DNA from: Vreelandella neptunia
GTDB taxonomy: Bacteria > Pseudomonadota > Gammaproteobacteria > Pseudomonadales > Halomonadaceae
Assembly (NCBI RefSeq): GCF_022489065.1
Contig: NZ_JAKVTW010000012.1
Location: 62,001-126,000, forward strand
Length of the DNA stretch: 64,000 nt
Direction of reading: 5' to 3'
The notes under the pieces are model-generated. The model was not told where the DNA came from. It did not search any database and saw only the letters and a program-made list of their open reading frames with translations. Positions 8,324 through 16,080 of this stretch are shown here, piece by piece (the stretch's first letter is position 1; every line of letters begins with the position of its first letter). A program made the position numbers and the translations under genes.

Positions 8324-9325
8324 ATGATCTCTAAAGCTAACGTTGTAAAACTGGCCTCGCTGTTGACGGCTGCAACGCTATTCTCCTCATCACTACAGGC
8401 GGCTGAACGACTGCGTGTAGCGGGCAACTTCCCCACCGATCACTCTGTCTCACGCGCGATGGAGGTGTTCAAAGAGCAGGTAGAGAGCGAGTCTGACGGC
8501 GAGATTCAAATTGATCTGTTTCCCGCTATGCAGCTAGGCGGCGCTACTGAAAACGTCGACCAAGTTCGCTCTGGCACTATCTTCGCTGTTTTCACGTCGA
8601 TCGCTTACTTCACGCGCTCCATCCCTGAGTATGAAGCGGTCAGCCTCCCCTTTCTGTTCGATAACCGTGAACAGGCGTTCGCCGTTATGGACGGGCCCGT
8701 TGGTGAGCAGTTGGATGAAAAGATGCTAGGGCTTGGTTTCGTTAACCTTGGCTATGGTGAATTGGGTTTTCGGCACGTGACGAATAACTTGCGCCCGATT
8801 ACCTCGGTTGAAGATTTTGCGGGCATGCGCATTCGCCTGCAGCCTAATGAGGTTCACCTGCAGACCTTCCGTGCACTGGGTGCTAACCCTGTTTCTATGG
8901 ATGTGTCCGAGCTTTATTCAGCACTTCAGCAGGGTGTCCTCGATGGTCAGGAAAACCCTTACAACATCATCGCCAGCCGTCGCTTTAACGAAGTGCAGGA
9001 GTACCTCTCAGATAGCGGCCACTTCTATGACTTTATCAATGCCGTTGCTAACCAGCGTAGCTACGAGCGCCTCTCAGAAGAGCACCGCGCCATTATTGAT
9101 TCAGCCATGGCGGATGCAATGGCGTGGCAGCGTGAAGCCGCCGCTGATGAAGAGGAAGCGTGGCGTGAGCAGTTAATTGCAGACGGTATGGAGTTTACGC
9201 CGATCTCACCGGAGCTACGGGCTGAACTGCGCGAAGCTACGTTGGAAGTCACTGAAAGTCTCAAAGAGCGTATAGACCCTGCGTTCATTGAGTTGGTCAC
9301 CCAGGAAGCTGAAGCAGCACTGTGA
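8324..9325 (+). CDS. TRAP transporter substrate-binding protein (DctP family)
   Basis: A 333-residue DctP protein with a signal peptide cleaved near LQAAE (about residue 27). The family core is complete: GFRHVTNNLRPI (about 148-160), the ligand-binding arginine in MRIRLQPNEVHLQTFRALG (about 168-187) and LQQGVLDGQENP (about 204-216). The ATG has GGAG upstream. It opens the 8324-20192 island with overlapping dctQ and dctM, directly under the GntR operator. It is closer to classic C4-dicarboxylate-type DctP proteins than the one at 1449, but the ligand is not known. Confidence 0.93.
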   Translation: MISKANVVKLASLLTAATLFSSSLQAAERLRVAGNFPTDHSVSRAMEVFKEQVESESDGEIQIDLFPAMQLGGATENVDQVRSGTIFAVFTSIAYFTRSIPEYEAVSLPFLFDNREQAFAVMDGPVGEQLDEKMLGLGFVNLGYGELGFRHVTNNLRPITSVEDFAGMRIRLQPNEVHLQTFRALGANPVSMDVSELYSALQQGVLDGQENPYNIIASRRFNEVQEYLSDSGHFYDFINAVANQRSYERLSEEHRAIIDSAMADAMAWQREAAADEEEAWREQLIADGMEFTPISPELRAELREATLEVTESLKERIDPAFIELVTQEAEAAL

Positions 9326-9333
9326 GACCGGCC

Positions 9334-9891
9334 ATGACACCTACCTCTGCATCACCCCAAGTTGATACTAAGCGGGGGCCAGCGCCCCCGCATTTAAGCA
9401 CCGCGTTTAAACGTGCGAAATGGGTCGTTGAGCGCTTAGATGCCGTTACCTACTGGGGCATTGTTGCTGTCATGGCGCTAATGGTGACCATCGTGGCGCT
9501 TCAGGTGTTCTGGCGCTATGTGCTTGGCTCCTCCATTGATGCTGCAGACGAACTCTCGCGCTTGTGCTTCGTGTGGGCGATTTTTCTGGCCATCCCCCAT
9601 GGCGTTAAACACGGGGTGCATGTCGGTATTGATCTGTTTGTGATGATGATGCCCGCCTGGTTGAAGGAGGTTCTGTTTCGTCTGATGGCAGGCGTTTCCA
9701 CGCTGCTAATGCTGATGGTGATGGTCGGCGCGTGGGTCGCGACAGTTGATCGCTGGCCAGAGCTGATGCCGACCCTGCCGATAACCTCTGCCATCTACTA
9801 CATCGCCGTACTGATTTGCGGTGCGCACGCCTTTTTGCACTTGGCCCTGCTCGCATGGGGTGGATCGCGTACATGGGAGGAGTTGTCATGA
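9334..9891 (+). CDS. TRAP transporter small permease (DctQ family)
   Basis: A 185-residue DctQ protein. About 35 non-membrane residues precede four transmembrane segments; the first contains ALMVTIVALQVFWRYVLG and the second the DELSRLCFVWAIFLAIPHGV motif typical of DctQ. ATG 9334 is chosen; GTG 9322, overlapping the dctP stop, is also possible. Unusually, a strong GC stem-loop (9372-9391) lies inside the extra N-terminal codons. The stop overlaps the next start (ATGA), so dctM is translationally coupled. Confidence 0.88.
   Translation: MTPTSASPQVDTKRGPAPPHLSTAFKRAKWVVERLDAVTYWGIVAVMALMVTIVALQVFWRYVLGSSIDAADELSRLCFVWAIFLAIPHGVKHGVHVGIDLFVMMMPAWLKEVLFRLMAGVSTLLMLMVMVGAWVATVDRWPELMPTLPITSAIYYIAVLICGAHAFLHLALLAWGGSRTWEELS
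9372..9391 (+). promoter_or_regulatory. GC stem-loop within the 5' end of dctQ
   Basis: GCGGGGGC (9372-9379) pairs perfectly with GCCCCCGC (9384-9391) around a four-base loop. It sits about 50 bases after the dctP stop, matching the stem-loops found after the other binding-protein genes, but here it lies in coding sequence. It could slow ribosomes or limit decay of the dctP message; that is inference. Confidence 0.6.
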
Positions 9892-11168
9892 CGTGGATGG
9901 CAATTGGCTTGTTCCTGGCCCTGGCTTTTTTCGGTATGCCGTTGGCTTTTGCGCTTGGTTTTGGCTCGCTAGCGGGCCTGTGGATGCTCGATTTTGAATT
10001 GGTGGTCATGCCGCAGCGCATGATGCATGCGGTTAATAGCTTCCCCTTAATGGCTATTCCGCTATTTATGTTGGCCGGTGAGCTAATGGTGCGTGCTGGC
10101 ATTATGGATCGACTCATAGCCTTCGCGAACAGCTTGGTTGGGCGGATGCACGGCGGTTTGGCCCATGTGACGATCACGTCAGGAACTATCTTTGCCTCCG
10201 TCAGCGGTGCCGCGGTTGCAAGTGCCAGCGCCATGGGCAGCACCTTGGTTCCCTCGCTACGCAAGTACTATCCCGATGCTTACTCAGGGGCAGTTATTGC
10301 CTCTGCCGCTAATTTGGGGCCGGTGATTCCCCCCAGTAATGCCATGATCGTGTATGCGCTGATGGCGGGCTCTTCGGTCTCCGTGGGCGGGCTCTTTATC
10401 GCCGGTATTCTGCCCGGCATTTTGTTAGCCGTTGGCTTTATGGTGATTGCCAGCTGGATCTCGTGGAAGCGGGGTTATCCGCTCACTGGCGAGCGTTTTA
10501 ATCTGGCCAATGTGTTGCACCAAGGGCGGCGCGCGATGGTCATCATTATGATGCCAGTGATTGTCGTAGGCGGTATTGTCGGCGGCATTTTTACCGCTAC
10601 CGAGGGCGCTGCCATCGCCGTGGTGTACTCCGCGCTGATCGGTTTTGTCGTCACGCGGCGGCTGAAAATTTCCGACCTGCCGGGCTGTCTATACCGTGCT
10701 GCGGTCACGTCGGCCATGGTCGGTGCGCTGATTGCGTTTGCTTCTGTGCTGACGTTCATCTTCACCGTCGAGATGGTGCCGATGATGCTATCTGATTTTA
10801 TTCAGGAGCTGACCAGCGACCCGATGACCTTCATTTTGCTCACCATGGCGCTGCTGGTCGTGGTTGGCATGCTCATAGAATCTAACGCCGCCTACATCAT
10901 GCTGGTGCCTCTGTTTGCGCCGGTTGCGCTGACCTATGGCATCGACCCGCTCTATTTCGGCTTTCTGTTTATGTACAACCTGGTCGTCGGCATGATGACA
11001 CCGCCGGTAGGTGTGCTCTATTTCGTCATGAGCGGCATCACCAAGGTGCCCATGATGCAGCTTGTGAAAGAGTCGCTGCCCTTTGTGGCCTTCCAATTCG
11101 CGGTGCTTGCCCTCTGCATCTTTGTTCCCCAGCTCGTCACCGCGCTGCCCCGCGCGCTTGGCTATTAA
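9888..11168 (+). CDS. TRAP transporter large permease (DctM family)
   Basis: A 426-residue DctM protein with about 12 membrane segments. Family landmarks are the N-terminal MTWMAIGLFLALAFFGMPLA, the FASVSGAAVASASAMGSTL segment (about 95-115), the VIPPSNAMIVYALMAG region and MTPPVGVLYFVMSG near residue 370. ATG 9888 overlaps the dctQ stop and has GGGAGGAG upstream, which decides the start over upstream ATG codons at 9816 and after. It completes the TRAP system of the heterocycle island; an amidohydrolase follows within 20 bases. Confidence 0.93.
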   Translation: MTWMAIGLFLALAFFGMPLAFALGFGSLAGLWMLDFELVVMPQRMMHAVNSFPLMAIPLFMLAGELMVRAGIMDRLIAFANSLVGRMHGGLAHVTITSGTIFASVSGAAVASASAMGSTLVPSLRKYYPDAYSGAVIASAANLGPVIPPSNAMIVYALMAGSSVSVGGLFIAGILPGILLAVGFMVIASWISWKRGYPLTGERFNLANVLHQGRRAMVIIMMPVIVVGGIVGGIFTATEGAAIAVVYSALIGFVVTRRLKISDLPGCLYRAAVTSAMVGALIAFASVLTFIFTVEMVPMMLSDFIQELTSDPMTFILLTMALLVVVGMLIESNAAYIMLVPLFAPVALTYGIDPLYFGFLFMYNLVVGMMTPPVGVLYFVMSGITKVPMMQLVKESLPFVAFQFAVLALCIFVPQLVTALPRALGY

Positions 11169-11186
11169 ATGTTATCGGAGCAGATA

Positions 11187-12554
11187 ATGACGCAACCATT
11201 CGATGCTCAGCATCCCGCTGATTTGGTTATTCATGGCGCTCGAGTGCTGACGGTTGATCCACAGCTGGGCGAAATTCCAAATGCCCGCTTAGTGATTCAT
11301 CAAGGTCGCTTAGTCGAGGTAGGCCCAAACGATCCGGCACAGCCGCTACCCCCTGCGCGCCGTACTCTTAATTTAACCGGCCGAGTGATTACCCCAGGCT
11401 TCGTCAATGTGCATACCCACACCATTCTGAGCATGGTGCGCGGTGTCGCGGAAGATATGGGGTTCGCTCCAGCGTATACGCCCGGTGTGCCCCATGGTCA
11501 TGAAGTGAGCGAAGAGGAAGCCGTTGCCTTGGCACGGTTAGGGGCCGCCGAAGCGCTGCTGTTTGGTTCAACGCTGATTAACGACAGCTATGTGCATGCC
11601 GACTTAACGCTTCCTGCCATGGGTGAGCTAGGTATGCGGGTGATTACCTGTGGGCGCATCCACGATGTGGATTTCAGCCGTGTGCACGAGGGGATCTGGG
11701 AGCATCGCGATGCAATTGGCGAGCGAACGCTAAATGAAGCCATTGCCCTTCACGAGCGCTGGCAGGGCAAGTTGGATGGCCGCTTAGGCGTCGAGCTTGC
11801 TGCCCATGCGCCTGATACCTGCTCCCGTGCCTTATTAGCCAAAGTTGCCACTGCCCGCGATGCACTGGGTATTCACGTTAATGGCCACCTTTCCCAAAGC
11901 GTTAAAGAGAACCGTCGAGTGATAGAGCGTGACGGGATGACGCCTAGTGAGCTGCTGGAAGATGTGGGGCTGCTAGGCCCTCGGTTTACCGCCGCCCACT
12001 GCATGTACGTGACCGACAGCGATATTGAGCGTATTGGCCGTACAGGCACGAACATTGCCCATATCCCTCGGGGAAATGCCACCGGCGGGCGTATTGCACC
12101 TACCACGCGGTTACGCGAAGCAGGCGCAAACCTTGCCCTGGGCACCGACAACATGCACGGCGATATGGTGGAAGTGATGCGCTGGGCGCTGATTATGGGT
12201 CGGGTGCAGGAGAGCGAGATTAACGACACTTGGCAGCCTCATCACGTGTTGGAAATGGCCACCCTAGGGGGCGCAAAAGCGTTAGGGCTGGATGCTGAAC
12301 TGGGCTCTCTCACTCCCGGCAAACGCGCTGATTTAGTGGTGTTTGACTTCCGTCGCCCGCACTTAGTGCCGCTGATTAACGCTCTGGGCAACTTGGTACA
12401 CACCGCTCAAGGGCGGGATGTCGAGATGGTGGTATGTAACGGCCAGATAGTGGTTGAAGACGGCGAGCTGTGCTTGGCCGATACACCCGCATTGCTGGCC
12501 GATGCGCAGCACGCGGCTGAAGCGCTCTGGGCGCACGCCCGGTCTCAGGTTTGA
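11187..12554 (+). CDS. Amidohydrolase / deaminase of the chlorohydrolase-cytosine deaminase group
   Basis: A 455-residue metal-dependent hydrolase of the amidohydrolase superfamily, closest in style to SAH/MTA deaminase, guanine deaminase and TrzN/AtzA-type proteins. Metal-binding landmarks: VHTHT (about residues 75-79), HVNGH (about 230), AAHCMY (about 265) and the late GTDNMHGD aspartate (about 313). A deaminase or dechlorinase acting on an N-heterocycle is the expected chemistry. ATG 11187 is preferred over ATG 11169 because GGAG sits 7 bases upstream. It follows dctM directly and is part of the same operon. No exact substrate is assigned. Confidence 0.85.
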   Translation: MTQPFDAQHPADLVIHGARVLTVDPQLGEIPNARLVIHQGRLVEVGPNDPAQPLPPARRTLNLTGRVITPGFVNVHTHTILSMVRGVAEDMGFAPAYTPGVPHGHEVSEEEAVALARLGAAEALLFGSTLINDSYVHADLTLPAMGELGMRVITCGRIHDVDFSRVHEGIWEHRDAIGERTLNEAIALHERWQGKLDGRLGVELAAHAPDTCSRALLAKVATARDALGIHVNGHLSQSVKENRRVIERDGMTPSELLEDVGLLGPRFTAAHCMYVTDSDIERIGRTGTNIAHIPRGNATGGRIAPTTRLREAGANLALGTDNMHGDMVEVMRWALIMGRVQESEINDTWQPHHVLEMATLGGAKALGLDAELGSLTPGKRADLVVFDFRRPHLVPLINALGNLVHTAQGRDVEMVVCNGQIVVEDGELCLADTPALLADAQHAAEALWAHARSQV

Positions 12555-12573
12555 TGCGGTGGAGACTGCCTTT

Positions 12574-13326
12574 ATGAAGCTACTAATCGTTAATCCTAAT
12601 ATCTCACAAAGTGTCACCGACCTTATCGCTGCTGAGGCGCAGCGCTCGGCAAGCGGCGATACACAGTTGACGCTGCGCACGGCTGCCTTTGGGGTTGCCT
12701 ATATCGAAACCCGCGCTGAAGCAGCCATCGGGGCCTATGCGACATTGAATGAGCTTGCTGAACACTATGCCGGACATGACGCCGCGATCATTGCCGCCTT
12801 TGGCGACCCTGGCTTAGAAGCCGCCCGTGAAATGCTGCCGATTCCAGTGGTCGGGCTTACCGAAAGTGCGCTGATGAGTGCCGCCATGCTGGGTGGTCGC
12901 ATCGGTATTGTGGCAATTTCGCAGCGTATTCGCGCCTGGTACAGCGAAACCGTTGACCGCTACGGGATGACCTCGCGACTGGCCAGTATCCGCTGCTTAG
13001 ACGAACCGCTGCCGAATATTGGCAGTGTTCAGCAGGATAAGGGTGAACAGCTAGTGGCGCTATGCGAAGCCGCCGTACGCGAAGACGGAGCCGATGTGTT
13101 GATTATTGCAGGCGCACCGCTGGCAGGGTTGGCCCGCAGCGTTGCCGAGCGAATTCCGGTGCCGGTAGTGGATGGTGTGAGCTGTGCCGTACATCAGGCA
13201 GAGCTATTAGCACGCCTCAACCCCCACAAAGCCTCTGCGGGCAGCTACGCCGTACCACCTGAAAAAAGCTGGACGGGATTGTCGCCCGCCCTGGGCCAAT
13301 TAATTGGGCGGCAGCGCATATCGTAA
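12574..13326 (+). CDS. Asp/Glu/hydantoin racemase-superfamily protein lacking both catalytic Cys
   Basis: A 250-residue protein of the Asp/Glu/hydantoin racemase fold (MKLLIVNPNISQSVTDLI at the start). In hydantoin racemases two cysteines near residues 76 and 181 act as acid/base pair. Here the matching places read AAFGDPG (Ala75) and IIAGAPLAGLA (Ala181), so neither is a cysteine. The remaining cysteines (141, 164, 204) are not in those motifs. A classic two-base racemase mechanism is therefore unlikely; it may be an isomerase-like, decarboxylase-like or binding variant. ATG 12574 has GGAG upstream. It lies between the deaminase and an AMDase-like gene, within an island containing a hydantoinase. 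Confidence 0.8.
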   Translation: MKLLIVNPNISQSVTDLIAAEAQRSASGDTQLTLRTAAFGVAYIETRAEAAIGAYATLNELAEHYAGHDAAIIAAFGDPGLEAAREMLPIPVVGLTESALMSAAMLGGRIGIVAISQRIRAWYSETVDRYGMTSRLASIRCLDEPLPNIGSVQQDKGEQLVALCEAAVREDGADVLIIAGAPLAGLARSVAERIPVPVVDGVSCAVHQAELLARLNPHKASAGSYAVPPEKSWTGLSPALGQLIGRQRIS

Positions 13327-13360
13327 GGCAAACACCGCATATAAATTTTGGAGCACGACC

Positions 13361-14092
13361 ATGACCATGCCCCGTAGCCGTTTTGGTGTTTTAACACCCT
13401 CTTCAAATACTGCGCTTGAGCCATTGACCTCGGCGATGGTGGCTCAAGTGCCTGGCGTCACCGCGCACTTTTCTCGTTTCGGCGTTACTGAAATAGCGCT
13501 AAGTCAGCGCGCATTGGGCCAATTTGACGATACCCATGTGCTGGCTGCCGCCAAGCTGCTCGCCGATGCCCGGGTCGATGTGATTGGTTGGAGCGGCACT
13601 TCAGCCGGTTGGCTTGGCTTTGACCATGATGTCACTCTGTGCCAGCGCATTAAGGCTGAAACTGGCATTCAAGCCACCACATCCATGCTGGCGCTCAACG
13701 AGATCATGACCGAGCACGATGTACGTGAATTTGGTCTGGTAACGCCTTATACCGACGACGTACAGCAGCGCATCTTGGCGAATTACCACGCCGAAGGCTT
13801 CAGTATTGTTGCGGAAGACCACCTTAGTATCAGTGAAAACTTTGCCTTTGCTGAGGTGAGCGCAGAGACCCTCACGGCCCAAGTACGGCGGGTGGCTGAG
13901 CAGGGCGCTCCCTTGATAGTGGTCGCCTGCACCAACCTCAATTCTGCTCAACTGGTGGCCCAGTGGGAAGCGGAGCTAGGCGTGCCGGTGTTGGATACTA
14001 CCGCGACGGTGGTGTGGAAAATGCTGCGTATGACGGGGCATGCCACTACGCCGGTCACCGGCTGGGGACGCTTGATGGAAGGGACGCTGTAA
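13361..14092 (+). CDS. Maleate isomerase / arylmalonate decarboxylase-like protein
   Basis: A 243-residue member of the maleate isomerase-AMDase branch of the Asp/Glu racemase superfamily. It has TPSSNT near the start (residues 12-17), TPY (128-130) and the second catalytic cysteine in VVACTNL (Cys190). The first cysteine of maleate isomerase is replaced: the motif is WSGTSAG with Gly79. A Gly-Thr-Ser here with a single late cysteine is the pattern of arylmalonate decarboxylase. Decarboxylation of a malonate-like acid or a one-base isomerisation is thus possible. ATG 13361 has GGAG upstream; the hydantoinase gene starts one base after its stop. Confidence 0.78.
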   Translation: MTMPRSRFGVLTPSSNTALEPLTSAMVAQVPGVTAHFSRFGVTEIALSQRALGQFDDTHVLAAAKLLADARVDVIGWSGTSAGWLGFDHDVTLCQRIKAETGIQATTSMLALNEIMTEHDVREFGLVTPYTDDVQQRILANYHAEGFSIVAEDHLSISENFAFAEVSAETLTAQVRRVAEQGAPLIVVACTNLNSAQLVAQWEAELGVPVLDTTATVVWKMLRMTGHATTPVTGWGRLMEGTL

Positions 14093-14093
14093 T

Positions 14094-15548
14094 ATGGCTG
14101 AGTTCGATTTAGTGGTTCGCCGGGCGCGCTGTGCCACTGCCGCCGATGTTTTTGACGCCGATATTGGCATCCGCGATGGCGTGATTGTTGCTCTAGGCAA
14201 TGCGCTGGCGGCAGGGAAGGAAGAAATCGACGCGGCAGGGCGCTGGGTACTGCCTGGCGGCATTGATGGCCACTGCCATCTGGATCAGCCGACTTCCGAT
14301 GGCTCTAAAATGGCTGACGATTTCTTAACAGGAACGCGATCGGCAGCCTGCGGCGGCACAACAACCGTATTCCCTTTTGCCTGCCAAATTAAGGGTCAGA
14401 GCCTGCGGGCCGCGGTGGAGGATTATCACCACCGGGCGGAGGGCAAGGCGTGCATCGACTATGCCTTCCACCTGATCGTCACCGACCCTACGCCTGACGT
14501 GTTAGCAGTAGAGCTGCCTGCGCTAATCCGCGAAGGTTACACCTCGTTTAAAATCTACATGACCTATGACGATCTGAAGCTAGCGGATCGTGAAATCATT
14601 GATGTGCTGGCGGTTGCCCGTGAACACGGTGCCATGGTGATGGTCCACGCCGAAAATGCCGACTGCATTGCCTGGTTAACCGAGCGCCTGCTCGCCAATG
14701 GCCATACAGCTCCCCGTTACCACGCTGCCTCCAGACCGATGCTGGTTGAGCGCGAAGCTACCCACCGTGCCATTGCCTACGCCGAGCTGGTCGATGTGCC
14801 GATCTTGATTGTGCATGTGTCTGGGCGTGAAGCGATGGAACAACTGCGCTGGGCCCACCAACATGGTTTACGGGTTTATGCCGAAACCTGCCCCCAGTAC
14901 TTATTTCTAACCGCCGATGACCTGGGTTTAGATGATGACCCTGATGATGACCCCCATGGCGCCAAGTGCATTTGTAGCCCGCCTCCTCGCGATAAGGCGA
15001 ATCAGCAATTCGTCTGGGATGGATTAGAAAATGGCGTTTTCCAGGTGTTCTCCTCCGATCATGCTCCGTTCACCTTTGACGGGCCGCAGGGCAAGTTTGC
15101 GGCAGGTGAGGATGCCAGCTTTGCGCGCATTCCCAACGGTATTCCAGGGCTTGAAACCCGCTTAGCACTGCTGTTTAGCCATGGGGTAGAGACCGGCAGA
15201 ATTACCATTCAGCAGTTTGTGGCGCTCACGGCCACCAATGTTGCGCGCATGTATGGGATTTATCCGCGTAAGGGGTCGATTGCTATTGGTGCTGATGCAG
15301 ATCTAGTCATCTGGGATACCGGCCTTGAGCGCACTATTCGCAATGTGGATTTACATCATGGCGTTGATTACACCCCCTACGAAGGCATTCCCGTCACCGC
15401 TTGGCCCGCCTTGACCCTGTCGCGAGGCGAAGTGGTCTGGCGGGATGGCGACTATTTAGGGACGCCTGGGCGCGGAGCTTTTCTGCGCTGCGACCTGCCT
15501 GCTCCCGCACGGCCCAAACCGCGGCCGGAAGGGGGTGGCGCGTGGTGA
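14094..15548 (+). CDS. Dihydropyrimidinase / D-hydantoinase family cyclic amidohydrolase
   Basis: A 484-residue zinc amidohydrolase of the hydantoinase-dihydropyrimidinase family, which opens cyclic ureides to N-carbamoyl acids. Metal ligands are visible: GGIDGHCHLDQP (His60, His62), the carboxylated lysine in SFKIYMTY (Lys153), VMVHAEN (His185), a later HVSGREA histidine and the catalytic aspartate in SSDHAPF (about 322). It starts one base after the previous gene. No N-carbamoyl amino acid hydrolase or beta-ureidopropionase is in the window, so the next step is encoded elsewhere or the substrate differs from a simple hydantoin. Confidence 0.92.
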   Translation: MAEFDLVVRRARCATAADVFDADIGIRDGVIVALGNALAAGKEEIDAAGRWVLPGGIDGHCHLDQPTSDGSKMADDFLTGTRSAACGGTTTVFPFACQIKGQSLRAAVEDYHHRAEGKACIDYAFHLIVTDPTPDVLAVELPALIREGYTSFKIYMTYDDLKLADREIIDVLAVAREHGAMVMVHAENADCIAWLTERLLANGHTAPRYHAASRPMLVEREATHRAIAYAELVDVPILIVHVSGREAMEQLRWAHQHGLRVYAETCPQYLFLTADDLGLDDDPDDDPHGAKCICSPPPRDKANQQFVWDGLENGVFQVFSSDHAPFTFDGPQGKFAAGEDASFARIPNGIPGLETRLALLFSHGVETGRITIQQFVALTATNVARMYGIYPRKGSIAIGADADLVIWDTGLERTIRNVDLHHGVDYTPYEGIPVTAWPALTLSRGEVVWRDGDYLGTPGRGAFLRCDLPAPARPKPRPEGGGAW

Positions 15549-15594
15549 TCTTTTCAGCAGCAGCACGTCTGCTAATACGTGCGGAGTCGACCTG

Positions 15595-16080
15595 ATGCGA
15601 AAGCCCCTGACCAACTCTCCTTTGTTGATTGGCAAACTGCTCTCGTCGTTGCTGGCGTTTGGGATAGTGGCGATTGGGGTTAGCTTTTTGCGCATTGTGC
15701 ACGGCACACCACCCCCCTATGGCGCGCCGGGCGATATAGGCTCGGCGGCGTTTTTTCCTGGTCTTGTGGCGCTGTTGGTCACCGGCTTGGGGGTGGTCAT
15801 GCTGTTGGCGACATGGCGGGCCAACGCAAACGTTGTATTTGAGCGGGGCCGTACCGGAGTAGCGCTAATCGCGTTTATCTTAATGCTGGCGATGGCGTTA
15901 TTGATCAACGTAGCGGGTATTTGGTTAGTCAGCATGTTGGCAGTGCCACTGTTAGCAGTGTGTTTTGGTGAGCGGCGCTGGTATGTACTGCTGGCCTTGG
16001 CCGTTATTCCGCCTACCGTTGTCATCCATCTGTTTGAAGGGGTGATGGGGATCTATTTTCCGCGGGGGATGCTGCTGTGA
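15595..16080 (+). CDS. Tripartite tricarboxylate transporter small subunit (TctB family)
   Basis: A 161-residue membrane protein with about four transmembrane helices, the size of TctB. The first helix is followed by an extracytoplasmic loop, then helices at about 55-75, 90-115 and 120-150. ATG 15595 is taken because GGAG lies 9 bases upstream, rather than upstream in-frame codons. Its stop overlaps the start of tctA. Sequence conservation in TctB is low, so the call leans on its place before tctA and tctC. Confidence 0.82.
   Translation: MRKPLTNSPLLIGKLLSSLLAFGIVAIGVSFLRIVHGTPPPYGAPGDIGSAAFFPGLVALLVTGLGVVMLLATWRANANVVFERGRTGVALIAFILMLAMALLINVAGIWLVSMLAVPLLAVCFGERRWYVLLALAVIPPTVVIHLFEGVMGIYFPRGMLL

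Noticed and set aside
9605..10264. 219-codon minus-strand frame across dctQ and dctM
   Set aside because: Antisense to two well-supported membrane genes; composition is that of a codon shadow and there is no ribosome site evidence.
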